Positions 1 to 11,100 of a stretch of DNA of 64,000 nt are shown in pieces. The first letter of the stretch is position 1, and each line of letters starts with the position of its first letter. Origin of the DNA: Flammula alnicola (lineage: Eukaryota; Basidiomycota; Agaricomycetes; Agaricales; Strophariaceae); NCBI GenBank assembly GCA_015499995.1, contig JADNRV010000023.1, positions 1 through 64,000 on the forward strand, given 5' to 3'. The notes below the pieces were generated by a model. That model worked only from the letters and a program-made list of their open reading frames with translations, had not been told where the DNA came from and searched no databases. The position numbers and the translations under genes were made by a program.

Positions 1-232
1 AAGTTACGACATGACGTGCAGAGTGTAAGTCCACAAATACTACGGCAGCTCCTAACGCGCTAATTTTTTTTTTCTTAGATGGACGACCACCCCGGCCCCG
101 GGTAGGCCCCAGTTGCTACATATCCATGACCCTCATACAGAATTCGTTGTTGGTGTTGGCTGGTCTCTGTACGATGAAGGCGTATTAGCGAGCTGTGGGT
201 GGGATGGCAGACTAAATGTTTTTCGTCCATAG
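1..232 (+). CDS. PEX7: Peroxin-7 (PTS2 receptor), 3' end
   Basis: The last two exons of a WD40 protein. Exon 1 runs to base 24 and reads SYDMTCRVW across the splice (donor GTGTAAGT context, acceptor TTTCTTAG at 72-78). Exon 2 carries a final WD40 blade with HTEFVVGVGWSLYDEG and LASCGWDGRLNVFRP, then TAG at 230-232. The HTEF-V-G-WS and W-D-R spacing matches the last blade of Pex7, the cytosolic receptor that carries PTS2 proteins to the peroxisome import machinery. The start and most of the propeller lie left of the window. Another WD40 protein is possible, but the HTEFV and GLLAS-type motif is characteristic of Pex7. Confidence 0.8.
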
Positions 233-796
233 TGGCAGTTTGTCCCGCTCCACTGCTAGTACTGAATATTAATTGTATCATTAGAGAATTTAAGACAGTC
301 ATAAACATAGCATCTTGACGTTGCACTCAACTTTTCAAGACGTTTCATGTTTATTTTTCTAGAGGCATAAGCTCCTTGGGTTTCAGCGGAATCGGGAAAC
401 CGTTGCTTGCTTCCTTGACATTTACGAATCTGGCTAATGTCGCCAATCGATTGGGTCTGAGGGACCTACAAATCAAAACAATCACTTCATCTAGCAGATC
501 AATTTGTTTGACCGCATGACCACTTCTCTACATAGATCTTCAGCTCAAATCAAGACACCGACGGCGAATCTGGAAGGCGAATCCTGAATACCAGATTGGC
601 CCAGACTCAGATCGTAAACGTAAACCTCAAAGCCCGATAGAATACACGATCTGCAAATTTCGCATTGACAACACATACTGTACCCTCCACCGTGACGGTT
701 TGTTTTGTAAGTGGACGCCATCTCAGGATCCCGAAGCAGTGATGAACCATGAATATCTGAGCGTACTAGGCCAGCGTTGGCTTTTCACGACGCCGG
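233..796. other. Intergenic, 564 bases
   Basis: Holds the 3' UTR of PEX7 and the 5' region of EFM7. I see no ORF with coding character, RNA gene or repeat here. Confidence 0.5.
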
Positions 797-1681
797 ATGA
801 CCACCGTAGCCACACCGGAGGTCATTCCTACACTGGATCCAGAAGATTTCTTATCCGATTCCTTGCAGACTCTGTACGATTACCAACCGATTACATTGAC
901 GACCCCCGGAGCACCGTTCACATACACACTGAATCCAACGTGCACTCTAGAACATGAACACTGCTCGAGATGTGGTCAGCCTATCACAATTTTCCTTCGT
1001 ACTCCCGACACGGCTGCGGCTAATTGGGCCTTGCATGCCTCATCTATCTGGGTGTCGTCAATATATGTCTCCGATCACCTAGCCGACCTTCACTTAGAGG
1101 ATCACATTAAATTGAAACCTCCCGGAACGCCCGTTCGGGTCTTGGAATTAGGCGCTTCTGCGGGTCTACCCAGCATACTGATAGCGAAACTGCACCCAAA
1201 CACAGTGAATGTTACGGTGACTGACTATCCCGACGAGGCGCTCATCAAGACCTTATCGGAGAATGTAGACCGGAACGATGTCGCGGAGGGGTGTGGGGCC
1301 CTCCCGTTCGCCTGGGGAACGGACCCATCGCCCATACTCCACGCTGGAGATGAGAAATTCGACCTCGTAATCGCAGCAGATACTCTCTGGAACCCTGATT
1401 CGCATGGCATATTTATCGATGCTTTGAAGTCGACCTTGAAGAAATCACTCACGTCTCGAATACACCTCGTTGTGGGGTTGCATACCGGGAGATATACAAT
1501 CGGGTCTTTTCTGAAGCATGCATTGGGATCCGGATTTGATTTAGAGAGTATCAGGGAGAAGGAAGTGGGAGGATCCTCAGAAAGAATCTGGGATGTTACA
1601 CGAGAGAATGAGGACGACAAGGAGAGAAGGCGCTGGGTAATATGGATACAATTGAAATGGACTACGGCAACGACAGAGTGA
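797..1681 (+). CDS. EFM7: Protein N-terminal/lysine methyltransferase EFM7 (NNT1 family)
   Basis: An uninterrupted 294-residue ORF of the NNMT/METTL16-like seven-beta-strand methyltransferase family. EFM7 methylates the N terminus and adjacent lysine of elongation factor eEF1A. Visible motifs are the SAM-binding motif I VLELGASAGLPSILIA near residue 115, the motif II acidic VTVTDYPDE near 140, and the post-motif DLVIAADTLWN near 196, all typical of EFM7/NNT1. The N-terminal ANWALHASSIWVSSIYVSDHL segment also fits the family. Length agrees with yeast Efm7 (about 260 residues) plus a slightly longer N terminus. The start at 797 is the first in-frame Met that gives the complete N terminus. Tail-to-tail with the F-box gene downstream. 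Confidence 0.85.
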   Translation: MTTVATPEVIPTLDPEDFLSDSLQTLYDYQPITLTTPGAPFTYTLNPTCTLEHEHCSRCGQPITIFLRTPDTAAANWALHASSIWVSSIYVSDHLADLHLEDHIKLKPPGTPVRVLELGASAGLPSILIAKLHPNTVNVTVTDYPDEALIKTLSENVDRNDVAEGCGALPFAWGTDPSPILHAGDEKFDLVIAADTLWNPDSHGIFIDALKSTLKKSLTSRIHLVVGLHTGRYTIGSFLKHALGSGFDLESIREKEVGGSSERIWDVTRENEDDKERRRWVIWIQLKWTTATTE

Positions 1682-1982
1682 TAAGGGGTGAAAGAAGAGA
1701 GACTATTTTTTTGGTGTTTTGTGGGAGTATGTCCAGGGGATAAAGGAATGTATGTGTGTATATCTACTTCAATCTAACTGTCCCGACTATACAGGTAAGG
1801 AGGGATTTGTGGGGTTATTGATATAGAAGCGAGATAAATGTTAACAGATAGAGAACGAGAGGTAGAGTTCCGAGAGTTGTTTATGGAACATCACTATTCT
1901 ACAAGGTCAGCCTGGTTTGCAGAAAAATACAAGTTAACAATAATTGAGAGATTTGATTCTTTAGGGAGCTCTTTTGAGTTCT

Positions 1983-3739
1983 TTAGAGAGCATGATGGTA
2001 TTGAATATCGTGGCGGGCAGCGCGTGGGGCAGGGACGCCGAAAGTGAGAATATTGATTGGTTTTATATCTCCGTGGTTTTCCTATAGCAAAAAATTCGTG
2101 AATATAAGGTGCCGATCGTGACATTTTGACATAAAGGCACATACCAATAAAAGTATAATGTTATCTTCTGTGGCACGAATCCCCTCCACCGCAAGTCCGT
2201 TCGTCGTAGCTGTAGGAAACTCTCGATAGCTTTCAGCTGGCCTCAGAGCCGACTGCTTGCCAAGGAGAGTCCAGAGTTTGGCCGCTGGTGGCGTTGCGAC
2301 CTCAGCATATGGGGCGAAATCGATGGTGCTCAAGCGGGTCCTTTCATATCCTCGACTGGAGCGGGTGCCGTCCTTCTCGAGATAAACTACGCGGCTCCCA
2401 ATGACCTGTGGGTTGCCGACGACCGTGCTAGTCTGGAGTTCCCTGATGAGGCAGAATTGGCTCCAGTAGACCCAGGGAACAATGCGCCTATCGGGGTGAG
2501 AGGTTGGTCTGAAGAAAGCTTCGTTGATAAACATCCAGTGCATGCCGTTGGCATTTGGTCCCGTCTGCTTGGACGTGAGAAGGAGGACGCGCGCAGAGGG
2601 GTCCGGGTAGAAAAGCGCGTTAGAGGGAGTCGCGCTATCGCTATTTGGGGCCGTATTTCGTCCAAAGCGCATCGTAGATTTCGCCCAGATGGGTGGTAAC
2701 TCGTATTCGCGCTCAATCGCGACGCTGCGCATGTCGGATATGTTGTAGAGGTAGAGGACTGATTTTCCCGGGACCTTTCTAACGCCGAGGAGGTAGTACG
2801 AATTTAAAAGGACCACGTCCTGTTCCTCGAGCCACTACAAAAAATCGCATCAGTCTATGCTATTAATAACATTTGAGTACAAGAGAATTTACCATAGCTT
2901 GGAAAGTGCACCAATCCATAAGAAGGTGCCTCGTCAATCCCCCGACGAAATCAAGGGTCACAACCATACGGGTACCGGAAATGACAATCGAAACATTAGA
3001 AATTGGCTGTGCAATATGAGTGGAGCATTCGTAATTCCCAGATGAGGCCCTTGGGTGTTTATCGAAAGTCCACAAATTGCGAATCTTGAGGCGCAAGACA
3101 ATTTGTCCATTTGCGGCTCTGGGTAAATCCCTTAGGTTAAATACTTCTTAAAACACGATAATTAAACGGAAACCCACCCAATCATGTTACTGGCAACGAT
3201 AAGCGATTGCAACGGATCAATTGCAACGCACTCAGCCTGAGTAGTTATGTACTTGAGGTGGCGCGTCTGGGAAGGAGGACGTCCCGTGCGGCAGGAAGGA
3301 AGTTCGTCCAAATCCAAAGTTTGGTTTCCAGCATAATACAAAAAGTTGCCAGAGACATCGACTTGAGTCGCGGTTGACGGCACTCTGACCTTGAGCTCGT
3401 CAGTCCAGGCGAGTCGCGGCCAATCCTTTTTATAGGCTGTCAAGAGTTGAAGGCGAATTAGGGGCGAACGCGTAGAGTAAGACGCCGGGCCGTCTTTCAT
3501 TCCGACCACAGCCAACTCAAATTTGTAACGGAGGTGCTGGAACTCCATTACCAACATCCAGACTCTCTGGAACGCCTGAAGGAAGAGGTAAATAAACGTC
3601 GTATGGGCACATTTGGAGTAATAGTGAAACCTACCTGGCAAGTCCTGTATAAAGCAACAGGGGTCAATTTCTCCAAGATTAATATTAAGACATCATTGGA
3701 GATTCTGTAGCGCTTGATAGTCGTGATTTTGTGGGGCAT
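1983..3739 (-). CDS. F-box protein of unknown substrate
   Basis: Multi-exon gene. Exon 1 (3739 to about 3634) encodes an F-box-like start with ISNDVLILILEKLTPVALYRTC. Then come exons with NFLYYAGNQTLDL, LKIRNLWTFDKHPR and a long exon from about 2822 to 2145. The last intron (2144-2082, GTATGT to CTATAG) leads to a final exon that reads ENHGDIKPINILTFGVPAPR and stops at TAA 1985-1983. Agaricomycete F-box proteins of this layout are usually SCF substrate adaptors with a beta-rich C-terminal region; the substrate is unknown. About 500 residues. Tail-to-tail with EFM7, head-to-head with CRIPT. The F-box assignment rests on the N terminus only, so the call is moderate. Confidence 0.65.
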
Positions 3740-4467
3740 CTTGTACTGGTGTCTTCATCCTTTCCTCCGCGAACATTTTATACCCGTTCCTCTCGTCAAC
3801 GAAGAAAAAAAAGAAGAAAAAAAGAGAAAAAAACGGTTGCTCAGCTAGGCATTGGATGGAGTACATCTTTGTTAAACTAGATTGACAGAGTTTGTATTAT
3901 CTTCATCACGATTGGAACACCAGGAGACGGTTGGAAAGCGTGTCGTCGGCAGGCGATGCATATTGTGTGCGGCGAGAGTCTTTTGTAACGGAACGCGTCG
4001 CGTCTCACAGTTTCTTGTAAACGGTGCCATGTCAACGGATTTGAGTTTTGACCTCGAGCAGAGAGTTCAGTGATGAGGGGATTTTTACGTCGGGTGCGCG
4101 AGAGAAGCGCGAAAAATTCAACAATAAGAGCCAGACGTCGGGGAAGAAGTTTCCCGCCTGGTGAGATACCCATACGGCAAGAGCGACCCAGGGGGCGGGA
4201 GAGAGCATTCTAGAGTAAACTGAGGAAGAATAGGGCATTTATTTGATTGTTATAGGATGCAACGATGAGGACAAGTCTGAAATGAGGCCGTATGTGTATA
4301 CACAACTTTTAGTCGTCAGATCCAGGGTTGCAGCTGGCAGATTGTCGATCGTGCTGAGTCAGCGATCGGGAAAGGTAAACACCCGTCGTCACCTTCCGTT
4401 GCCACCTCTTACTTCCCAACTCGACGGTCCTTTAAGCGCCCTACTTGGCTCTTTTTTTTTCTTTATC
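3740..4467. other. Intergenic between divergent F-box and CRIPT genes
   Basis: A 728-base divergent intergenic stretch. Purine-rich tract near 3807-3834 (polypyrimidine on the minus strand, just upstream of the F-box gene), a common fungal promoter feature, and a T-run near 4451-4461 just before the CRIPT start. Overlapping minus-strand ORFs of 98 and 68 codons occur at 3877-4238 but show no recognisable domain, so I do not call them. Confidence 0.45.
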
Positions 4468-4931
4468 ATGGTCTGCAAGAAGTGTGAAACCGTGCGCCCT
4501 TTTGTTCTCTTTTCAAACCCCGTTAGTCTTATCATATCCATAGAAACTGTCTAAAGTTGCCGCTCCTGACCCTTTCACTTCAAGCTCAACAAGCATCAAG
4601 GAAGGCTCGAGAAAAGTCGGCGAGAACAAGCTTTTATCTCGACCCGGAAGCTCCAAGAATCGTTTCCAGGCAAGTCACTGCCTTCTTTGACGCAATCAGT
4701 GAAACTAACCGACGTTCACAAAAAGCCGTACCAGGGAAAGTGTAAAGACTGCAAGCAACCCGTAACCCAGAACAAAGCCAAGTATTGTCATGGTATGTCG
4801 ATCTGTGAAAAAGTTTTGGCGAACTACTGATTGAAACTATCATCCCAGGTTGTGCTTACAAGAAAGGCCTATGTTCGATATGCGGGAAACAGATCTTGGA
4901 TACGACTGGTTATGTGATGTCAAGCAAGTAA
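4468..4931 (+). CDS. CRIPT: CRIPT homolog (cysteine-rich PDZ-binding protein family)
   Basis: Four exons: 4468-4491, 4544-4669, 4726-4792 and 4849-4931. The product of about 99 residues starts MVCKKCETKLSKVAAPDPF and contains GENKLLSRPGSSKNRFQ, KCKDCKQPV and GCAYKKGLCSICGKQILDT. These are the four paired-cysteine knuckles and the diagnostic GCAYKKG block of the CRIPT family, a small zinc-binding protein conserved from fungi to humans and linked to the spliceosome. The second intron uses a GC donor (CAG then GCAAGT at 4670) with a normal branch site (CTAAC) and AG acceptor; the reading frame needs it. Length equals human CRIPT (101). Confidence 0.9.
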
Positions 4932-5137
4932 CGGGCCCATCGATCAGGATTACTGCACCACACCAACGTGCCATACACTTTACGACTTATCACCACAGCT
5001 TTTGGAGAAGGAGATGATATATAGGGGACGGAGAGTCCTGTACGATTATAATTACATGTGTACGTCCGAAATACAGATAGCATGATATCCAAAGCTAAAG
5101 CAAAGAACCAAGAAGCAAAACAAACTAAATATATGTC

Positions 5138-8100
5138 CTAGACAGCGTGCGCCACAGCCTGCTTCCTCTGCTCGTAAATTTCCTCATCAATCGTATCTTT
5201 GGTCAAGAACCTCCACACGGTGACGTGCTTCGTCTGCCCATAGCGCACCAACCGACCGACGGCTTGGGTTTCACAGGCAGTGTAGATCTCTTGAGAAGGT
5301 GCCAAGAGTGGGGAAAGGAAGATCGCGTGGTTGGCCGATGTCAAGTTGGCACCGCTAGCGCTCTCATCCATGACGTTTAGCAAAAGGACCCGTTCCTTGC
5401 TATTGTTCTGGAATTGCTCGAGCGCCTTACTTTTCGCAGACGCCGAGCCCTTGATTTCGAGGTACTTGATGTGGTGCGCATCGAAAGCTTCTGTAACCTT
5501 CTTCATTAAGTCGGGGAATTGGACGAAGACAAGGACCCTCTCGTCTTTCGAAATGCGTTTACTATAAAATGTCACATTAGCCCACGAAATTTAATAAATA
5601 TATGCAATCATCACTTACTTGATGAGATGAACGACCTTCTCGAGCTTCAGACCGAAGTGTCGTCCTTTGCCATGACGCTCCTCATCATCAACGCCTAAAG
5701 TGTCGGCTTTGACGACGTTGAGCACGCGAGCCGCAGATTTGCATTGGCCCAACGCCGCATAGACGCATTCCTCCTTCTCTGCGCAACGTTTAACACATGG
5801 CAGACATCCCATATGACCACAGGAGGAGAGGACGGCAACCTCGTCGATAGGGACGCTCTTCCGTTCACAGCCCGGACAGGACACCTCAAGCGGGGTATCC
5901 GTCTGCTTCTGCAGGTCGCGAACCACGCTGAAGTAGCGCAAGGACCTAACGCGACCAACCAACTCCTTGGTAATGCGCCGGATCTCGTGAGTCTTTTCCC
6001 GATGTTCCCAAACGAGCGCCTTAGTCTTCTCAGAAAGCTGGACGTCCTGCGCCTTAGCCTTCGTCTTGGGCACTCCAACGCCTGCTTCGTCAAGCAGTTC
6101 GACGACCATGTCGGTCGATTCCTTGTCATCGATGCCTTCCGTCCTGGTGATCCTGACATACTCGATGAACATCGACTCTTGACCAACGTTGCCGAGGTTC
6201 TTTTCGCGCTTGACTCCGTCCTTGATCGACCTGAGCAACTCCTTTTTACACTCGTCCAGTTGCTTTTGGCGTTCCTGAACGATGACGTCGCAAGCCTTCA
6301 TGGCGTTCTCGTTCGACGTCTCAAGGTCGAAGTGGGAGCATCGTTTGAGCAACGCTTCTTCTGCAGATCTACAAAAAGGCGTCAAGAGACAAGAAAGAAG
6401 AAAACAAGGAATCAACGTACTTGCTCTCGCCCAACGCCTTATTCAGACGCTTTTCTCTATCACTTTCCGTCTTCTTTCCGCGCTTAATCGTCATGTCGAG
6501 AGAACGCAAGTGATGCTCCAGCTCGAGGTAGATTGCACGCTCTGCCGCTGGGAGAATAATTTCCTCGACCTGCGCAGTCCAAGGAATCTCGTCGATTTCC
6601 GCAATATTCTGCCGTTATCGTATGAATAAAAAATAATGTAATGCGAAAAAAATCACTCACTTGGCGGACGAATTGATTTAGGAAGCCCTGACCAATTGTG
6701 TGGCGATGAGCATGCCATTGGAGACTGTGTACCTCGCGGAAGGATGGAAACGTTCGACAGCTGTTGGGCGAATATCAGCACATTTCCGGGCTAACCTTCA
6801 GGACAGAAACCTTACCTGTCTGTTCTCTCTTACGCTTCTTCACCTCAGCCGACTGTCCTTCGCCGTCATCATCCACGCCAAGGTGAATGTTCAAGAAGGC
6901 TGCGATAGTCTTCAATGCCCCGAAGTCGTGGATAGGCGGGGTTCCAGAGAGCACCCATTGTCGTTCAGCGGTCAGGTTGGTCACCAACGCATGAATCTTG
7001 CCATCCAGGTAGGTGTATTCGTCGACCACAACGCGGGCGAAGTGGAACATCTCGAAGGGCGGAGCTTGCATGTACGTCCATTCGTTCTGGACGGCCTTAG
7101 AACCCAGTTTCCAAGGGTCGCTATCAGCGCGCTTGGCCTTTTTCACTGGTCGTTCGCCGTCAGCAGCCTTACGTTTTGGGGCCTTCTTCTTTGTAGGCTT
7201 CTCCGCAGGTTCCGAGTCGACATCCATATCGTCGTCATTGCCCGTCTCTTCCGAGTCCGTAACATTTCTAGCGGCTTTTCCTTTCCCTTTGGCCTGGGGC
7301 TTGGGAATCGACTTGGGCTTCGGGATCGCCTTAGGCTTTCCTTTGGCCTTTTTCTTGGGCTTCGGGCTGTCTTCCTCGTCTTCCTCGAAATCTGAAGCCA
7401 TCGACACATCAGAGGCCTCGTCATCCTCTTCATCCTCCTCCTCCTCAGAGCTGCCTTTGTAATCAGAAGCAGGCGAGCCTCTTTTCACAATCCTGCGTTT
7501 CTTCACAGCTGTGGTCGAAGCTCTGGAGCTCTTGGTCGAGGAAGCCATGCCAGTGGCCTCGCTGGCCGAATCGTCATCATCGTCCGAAATGAGAATAACA
7601 GCTTTAGTTGCTGCCGCTCGACGCTTTCGCTTGCGCGTTCCACTCTCTTCTGAGTCAGTGATGTCGTCAGTTGGGGGCGGCGAAGATCGTACAGAGCTGC
7701 GATCGCTCTTAGAGGACGAAGCTGGGATGGGGATCACGACTTCCACGATGAGACCCGAAGGAGTGGCTTTTGCGATTGGTTTGTCCGCCGACTTTTCCTT
7801 AGGCTTGACCTTGGACTTTTCCTTGGGTTTTTCAGGCTTCTCCTTCTGCTTCTCTGCCGCATCCGCCTTTTCGCGATACGTTTTCCCCTTCAACCTCTTC
7901 GACGCGAGGAGCGCTGCGGCTGCTGCAGCCTCTTCTTCGACTACAAAGAGAGTTATTAGTGATTGTACGAAGACTCACGAATCGAAATACTAGCTTACTT
8001 CTCTTTTGAGCGGCTTTAATCTCGCTCATAACCGCCAAAGATCCCTTCTCCTGGAGGAGATCGACTTGGGTCTTCAGCGCACCCAGAGTTTTCTCCAACT

Positions 8101-11100
8101 GCGCGTTGAAGTGACGCCCATCCTTGGATGGGAGTTCTCCCGCTCCAGCCAAGAGTTGAAGATTATCGAGGTAGACACCGCTCTTGAAAATGTTGGATGC
8201 GACAATGGTAATGTCGGCATCTTGGATGTCTTCAATCTTCGTCCGATTAAGATCGGCCACCGTCGAAATCACACAGACCTTGAAACGTTTGCTGGTGAAT
8301 TTCTGGACTTCGGAAGCCCATTGTCGCGTCAGATGGGGAGGGACGATGATCAGAGAGCCTTTGACATGTATCTTGCCAGGAATTTGTCCCTTCTTAGTGA
8401 ATTCCTTCGCAACGCTTTTCGAAGTGCAGTCGATCAGGCCCAAAGTGATGGCGGTCTTCCCATAACCCACTTGGTCGGCAAGAACACCACCTCTGACGTG
8501 TACTGGTCGTTGAGCCCGACCCTCAGCTCTCCATCCGAGCGGGTCGAGAATGGCCTCGGAAATCTCCTCCTCGAGGAAGGCAGGTGCATCTGGCGATTCT
8601 TGGTGAATCATCCATTCAAGCGATCGCAGCTGTTCCGTCCTCAAAGGAATCTTGAAACTCGGAGGCTGAGCGTGTTCCTTGTCGAGTTTGTTGCTCATAA
8701 TCACGAATTTGGGAAGGTGGAGGCTGGCGACTGGCGTGAAGCTGGTGTCGAGGCGCCAAGAAAGCGAGATTTTCTCCGTTCGATTTTTTGTGGGCAGGCG
8801 TGAAGCTGCACGATGGAGCAACGAGGGAACGTTGATACCGACACGGACAGCGCCTGTACCGTCCTCGCCCAACTTTAGTTGCGTAACAAACGGGCTTGGT
8901 CGACTCTTCAGACGTCGTTCGTATTCGCCTGCCTGAATAGAATCTTCCACAGGCACCATCTTATTCTTTGATTGCACCCAACGCAGCTGGGGTGCTGTTG
9001 GGGCACAACGTTCGCAGTTGGAGTGGTCCTCGGTGCTGTCAATTTGCTGCCATGATCGGAAGCTGTCGTCGACATGTCGAATGCGCTCCAAAAGCCAGGC
9101 CAATGCTTTGAATGTACCGCGCTCGTGGATTTTATCAACTTCTTCCCATTTTCCTCGAGGCCATTCAGGCCCAGCTTGCCCTCGTAAAGAGACATGACAC
9201 GTCAGCAGGGCATACGCATCTTGGCAGGCCTCATTCGAGATTGTGAGGTCGAGGGCTTTGGTAGGAATGCCGAATTCAGCGTCTTGCCCAACGGATGGCT
9301 AGAAGGATTTATGTGAGCAATGAAATGCTAGTAGAAATTAATCGCTAGTAGAAATTAATCACTTACCGTCAGCTTAACGGAGTCGGCAACCACCCACTTG
9401 GAAGGAAGGTGGCATGACACGCTCTCCTCGCCTTCTTTGCTCGACTGCCTCCAACTGGGATCAAGCTTACAAACGATTGGCCGGCATTCTTGATACTCAA
9501 GGCGTCGGGTGCTGATGGAGAAGACGAAGCAGTCTTCGGCGTCATTGGTTCTATGAGGGTCGAAAAGCATGAAAAGAGGAGGCAGGTTCGCAACGTCCGA
9601 CTCGACCTTCTTGTGCAAAGCTCCGTTCGCCGTTCCACATTTGTCGAGGAGCTCGTATACTCCTGAGATGTCGCGATCGAGTTTTTCGATGTCGGCAGGG
9701 CCAACCGATATTTGGACCTGGGGATATACCATCTTATTTTTGAACTCCTCTCCGATCAAGCCTAGACGGGCTTCCCAAGAAGGTACAAGTTCGCCTACGC
9801 CTTGGATTTTAACTGTAATCGAAGAAGAGCATGGGAGGGCAAACTGCCAGCTTCCTGTAAGAAGGTCGCCGTCGCAGGTAAACCGTCCAACGGGCGACTG
9901 CAGTATTTGACGAATCTCGGCGTTTGCTGGGTCGTCTGCCTCAGGAACAGCGTATAGGCGCCATTCCGGTTGCTTAGGGTGGAGAGAAAGCTCCAGCGTC
10001 CCTGTCGGCGATTGGTAAACGGCGCTCCAAATTTCCTGCCTCTTCAACTCGACAAAGCGCAGCTCGGAGCTCGTGGCTCGCAAGACGGCTGCCCTCCAAC
10101 TCGACCAAAGCGATTCGGGGATGCTGATTTTCTCCTCCTGTCGTAGGCCGTCCAAAAGGTTCTCGTCGACATTGGTCAAGGATATGCACATGGGAAGAGT
10201 TGACTTGAGCGTCTTCGCGAAATCGGAAGGTGGAACGCGAGGGTGCTGGTCCGTATCGATTGGCTCCGGATTGTGCTCCGGTCGACCTCCGCATTTCTTG
10301 CAGAAAGAGCTTCCGCAATCTTTGCAACGGAAAAGCGGTCGGGTCGTCATATCTATGCGCCCTTCACATGAGCAGAGACGTTGGCTCTTCTCAGCCTCTG
10401 TGAGGAGCTCAGAGAACGAGCACGTTTGTGTGATGGATAGATCCAGGGGCCGCTTCAAAAGGTGCTCTTCGCCAACGACGCGACTTTCAGACGCTTGCGA
10501 GGGAGAAACGGCATCGACATCCATGGAATCTTCTTCTGCCTCATAAACCTTGTTGCCATATTTGGATTCGTATGTCTGCGAGTCGTTGCCTGCTTTCAAC
10601 AGCCTCTTACCCGAAACCAGAGCAGCTAGGATGCAAGCTCCTACAACTGTGGTCGACATGGCGTTGCCAGCCAAATCTGCCAAGTTGTCTTCTGTTTCAC
10701 GGGTAAGGAGGAGCTTGTCGACAGGAAGGCCTTGCATCGACAAAGCTTCTAACCCGACCATTGGTCCTCCACGATTGGTGATATACGGAATCATGGCAGG
10801 CGTGAGGCATGGGCATATGCCAACCTTGTTCGAACCAATGGTTCGGTCGACATTTTGCGAGAGATTCCAGACTTGGCTGAAACCAATTTAACGTTTAACG
10901 TAGAGAAGAGATACAAAAAGGGATACTTACGTTTTATATGAGGGATCTACGCCCTTTGTAGCCGACCGAAGAAGACTGATGTCCATTAAATCCCAAACGC
11001 GTTCGACTTGACCCACACCCCAATCGTTCCATGCAAAGTCGGGCAACTTGCAGTATCCACCTAAAACAAACCGATGAGGACAAATCGGGGGTCAATCAGT

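Noticed and set aside
3877..4238. Two overlapping minus-strand ORFs upstream of the F-box gene
   Set aside because: No domain, and they sit in the divergent promoter between two well-supported genes.
5744..8803. Long plus-strand ORFs (5744-6487, 6700-7395, 8006-8803) that could be antisense genes
   Set aside because: They are shadows of DNMT5, whose minus-strand frame contains the conserved methyltransferase, RING and SNF2 motifs; the antisense products show no domain.
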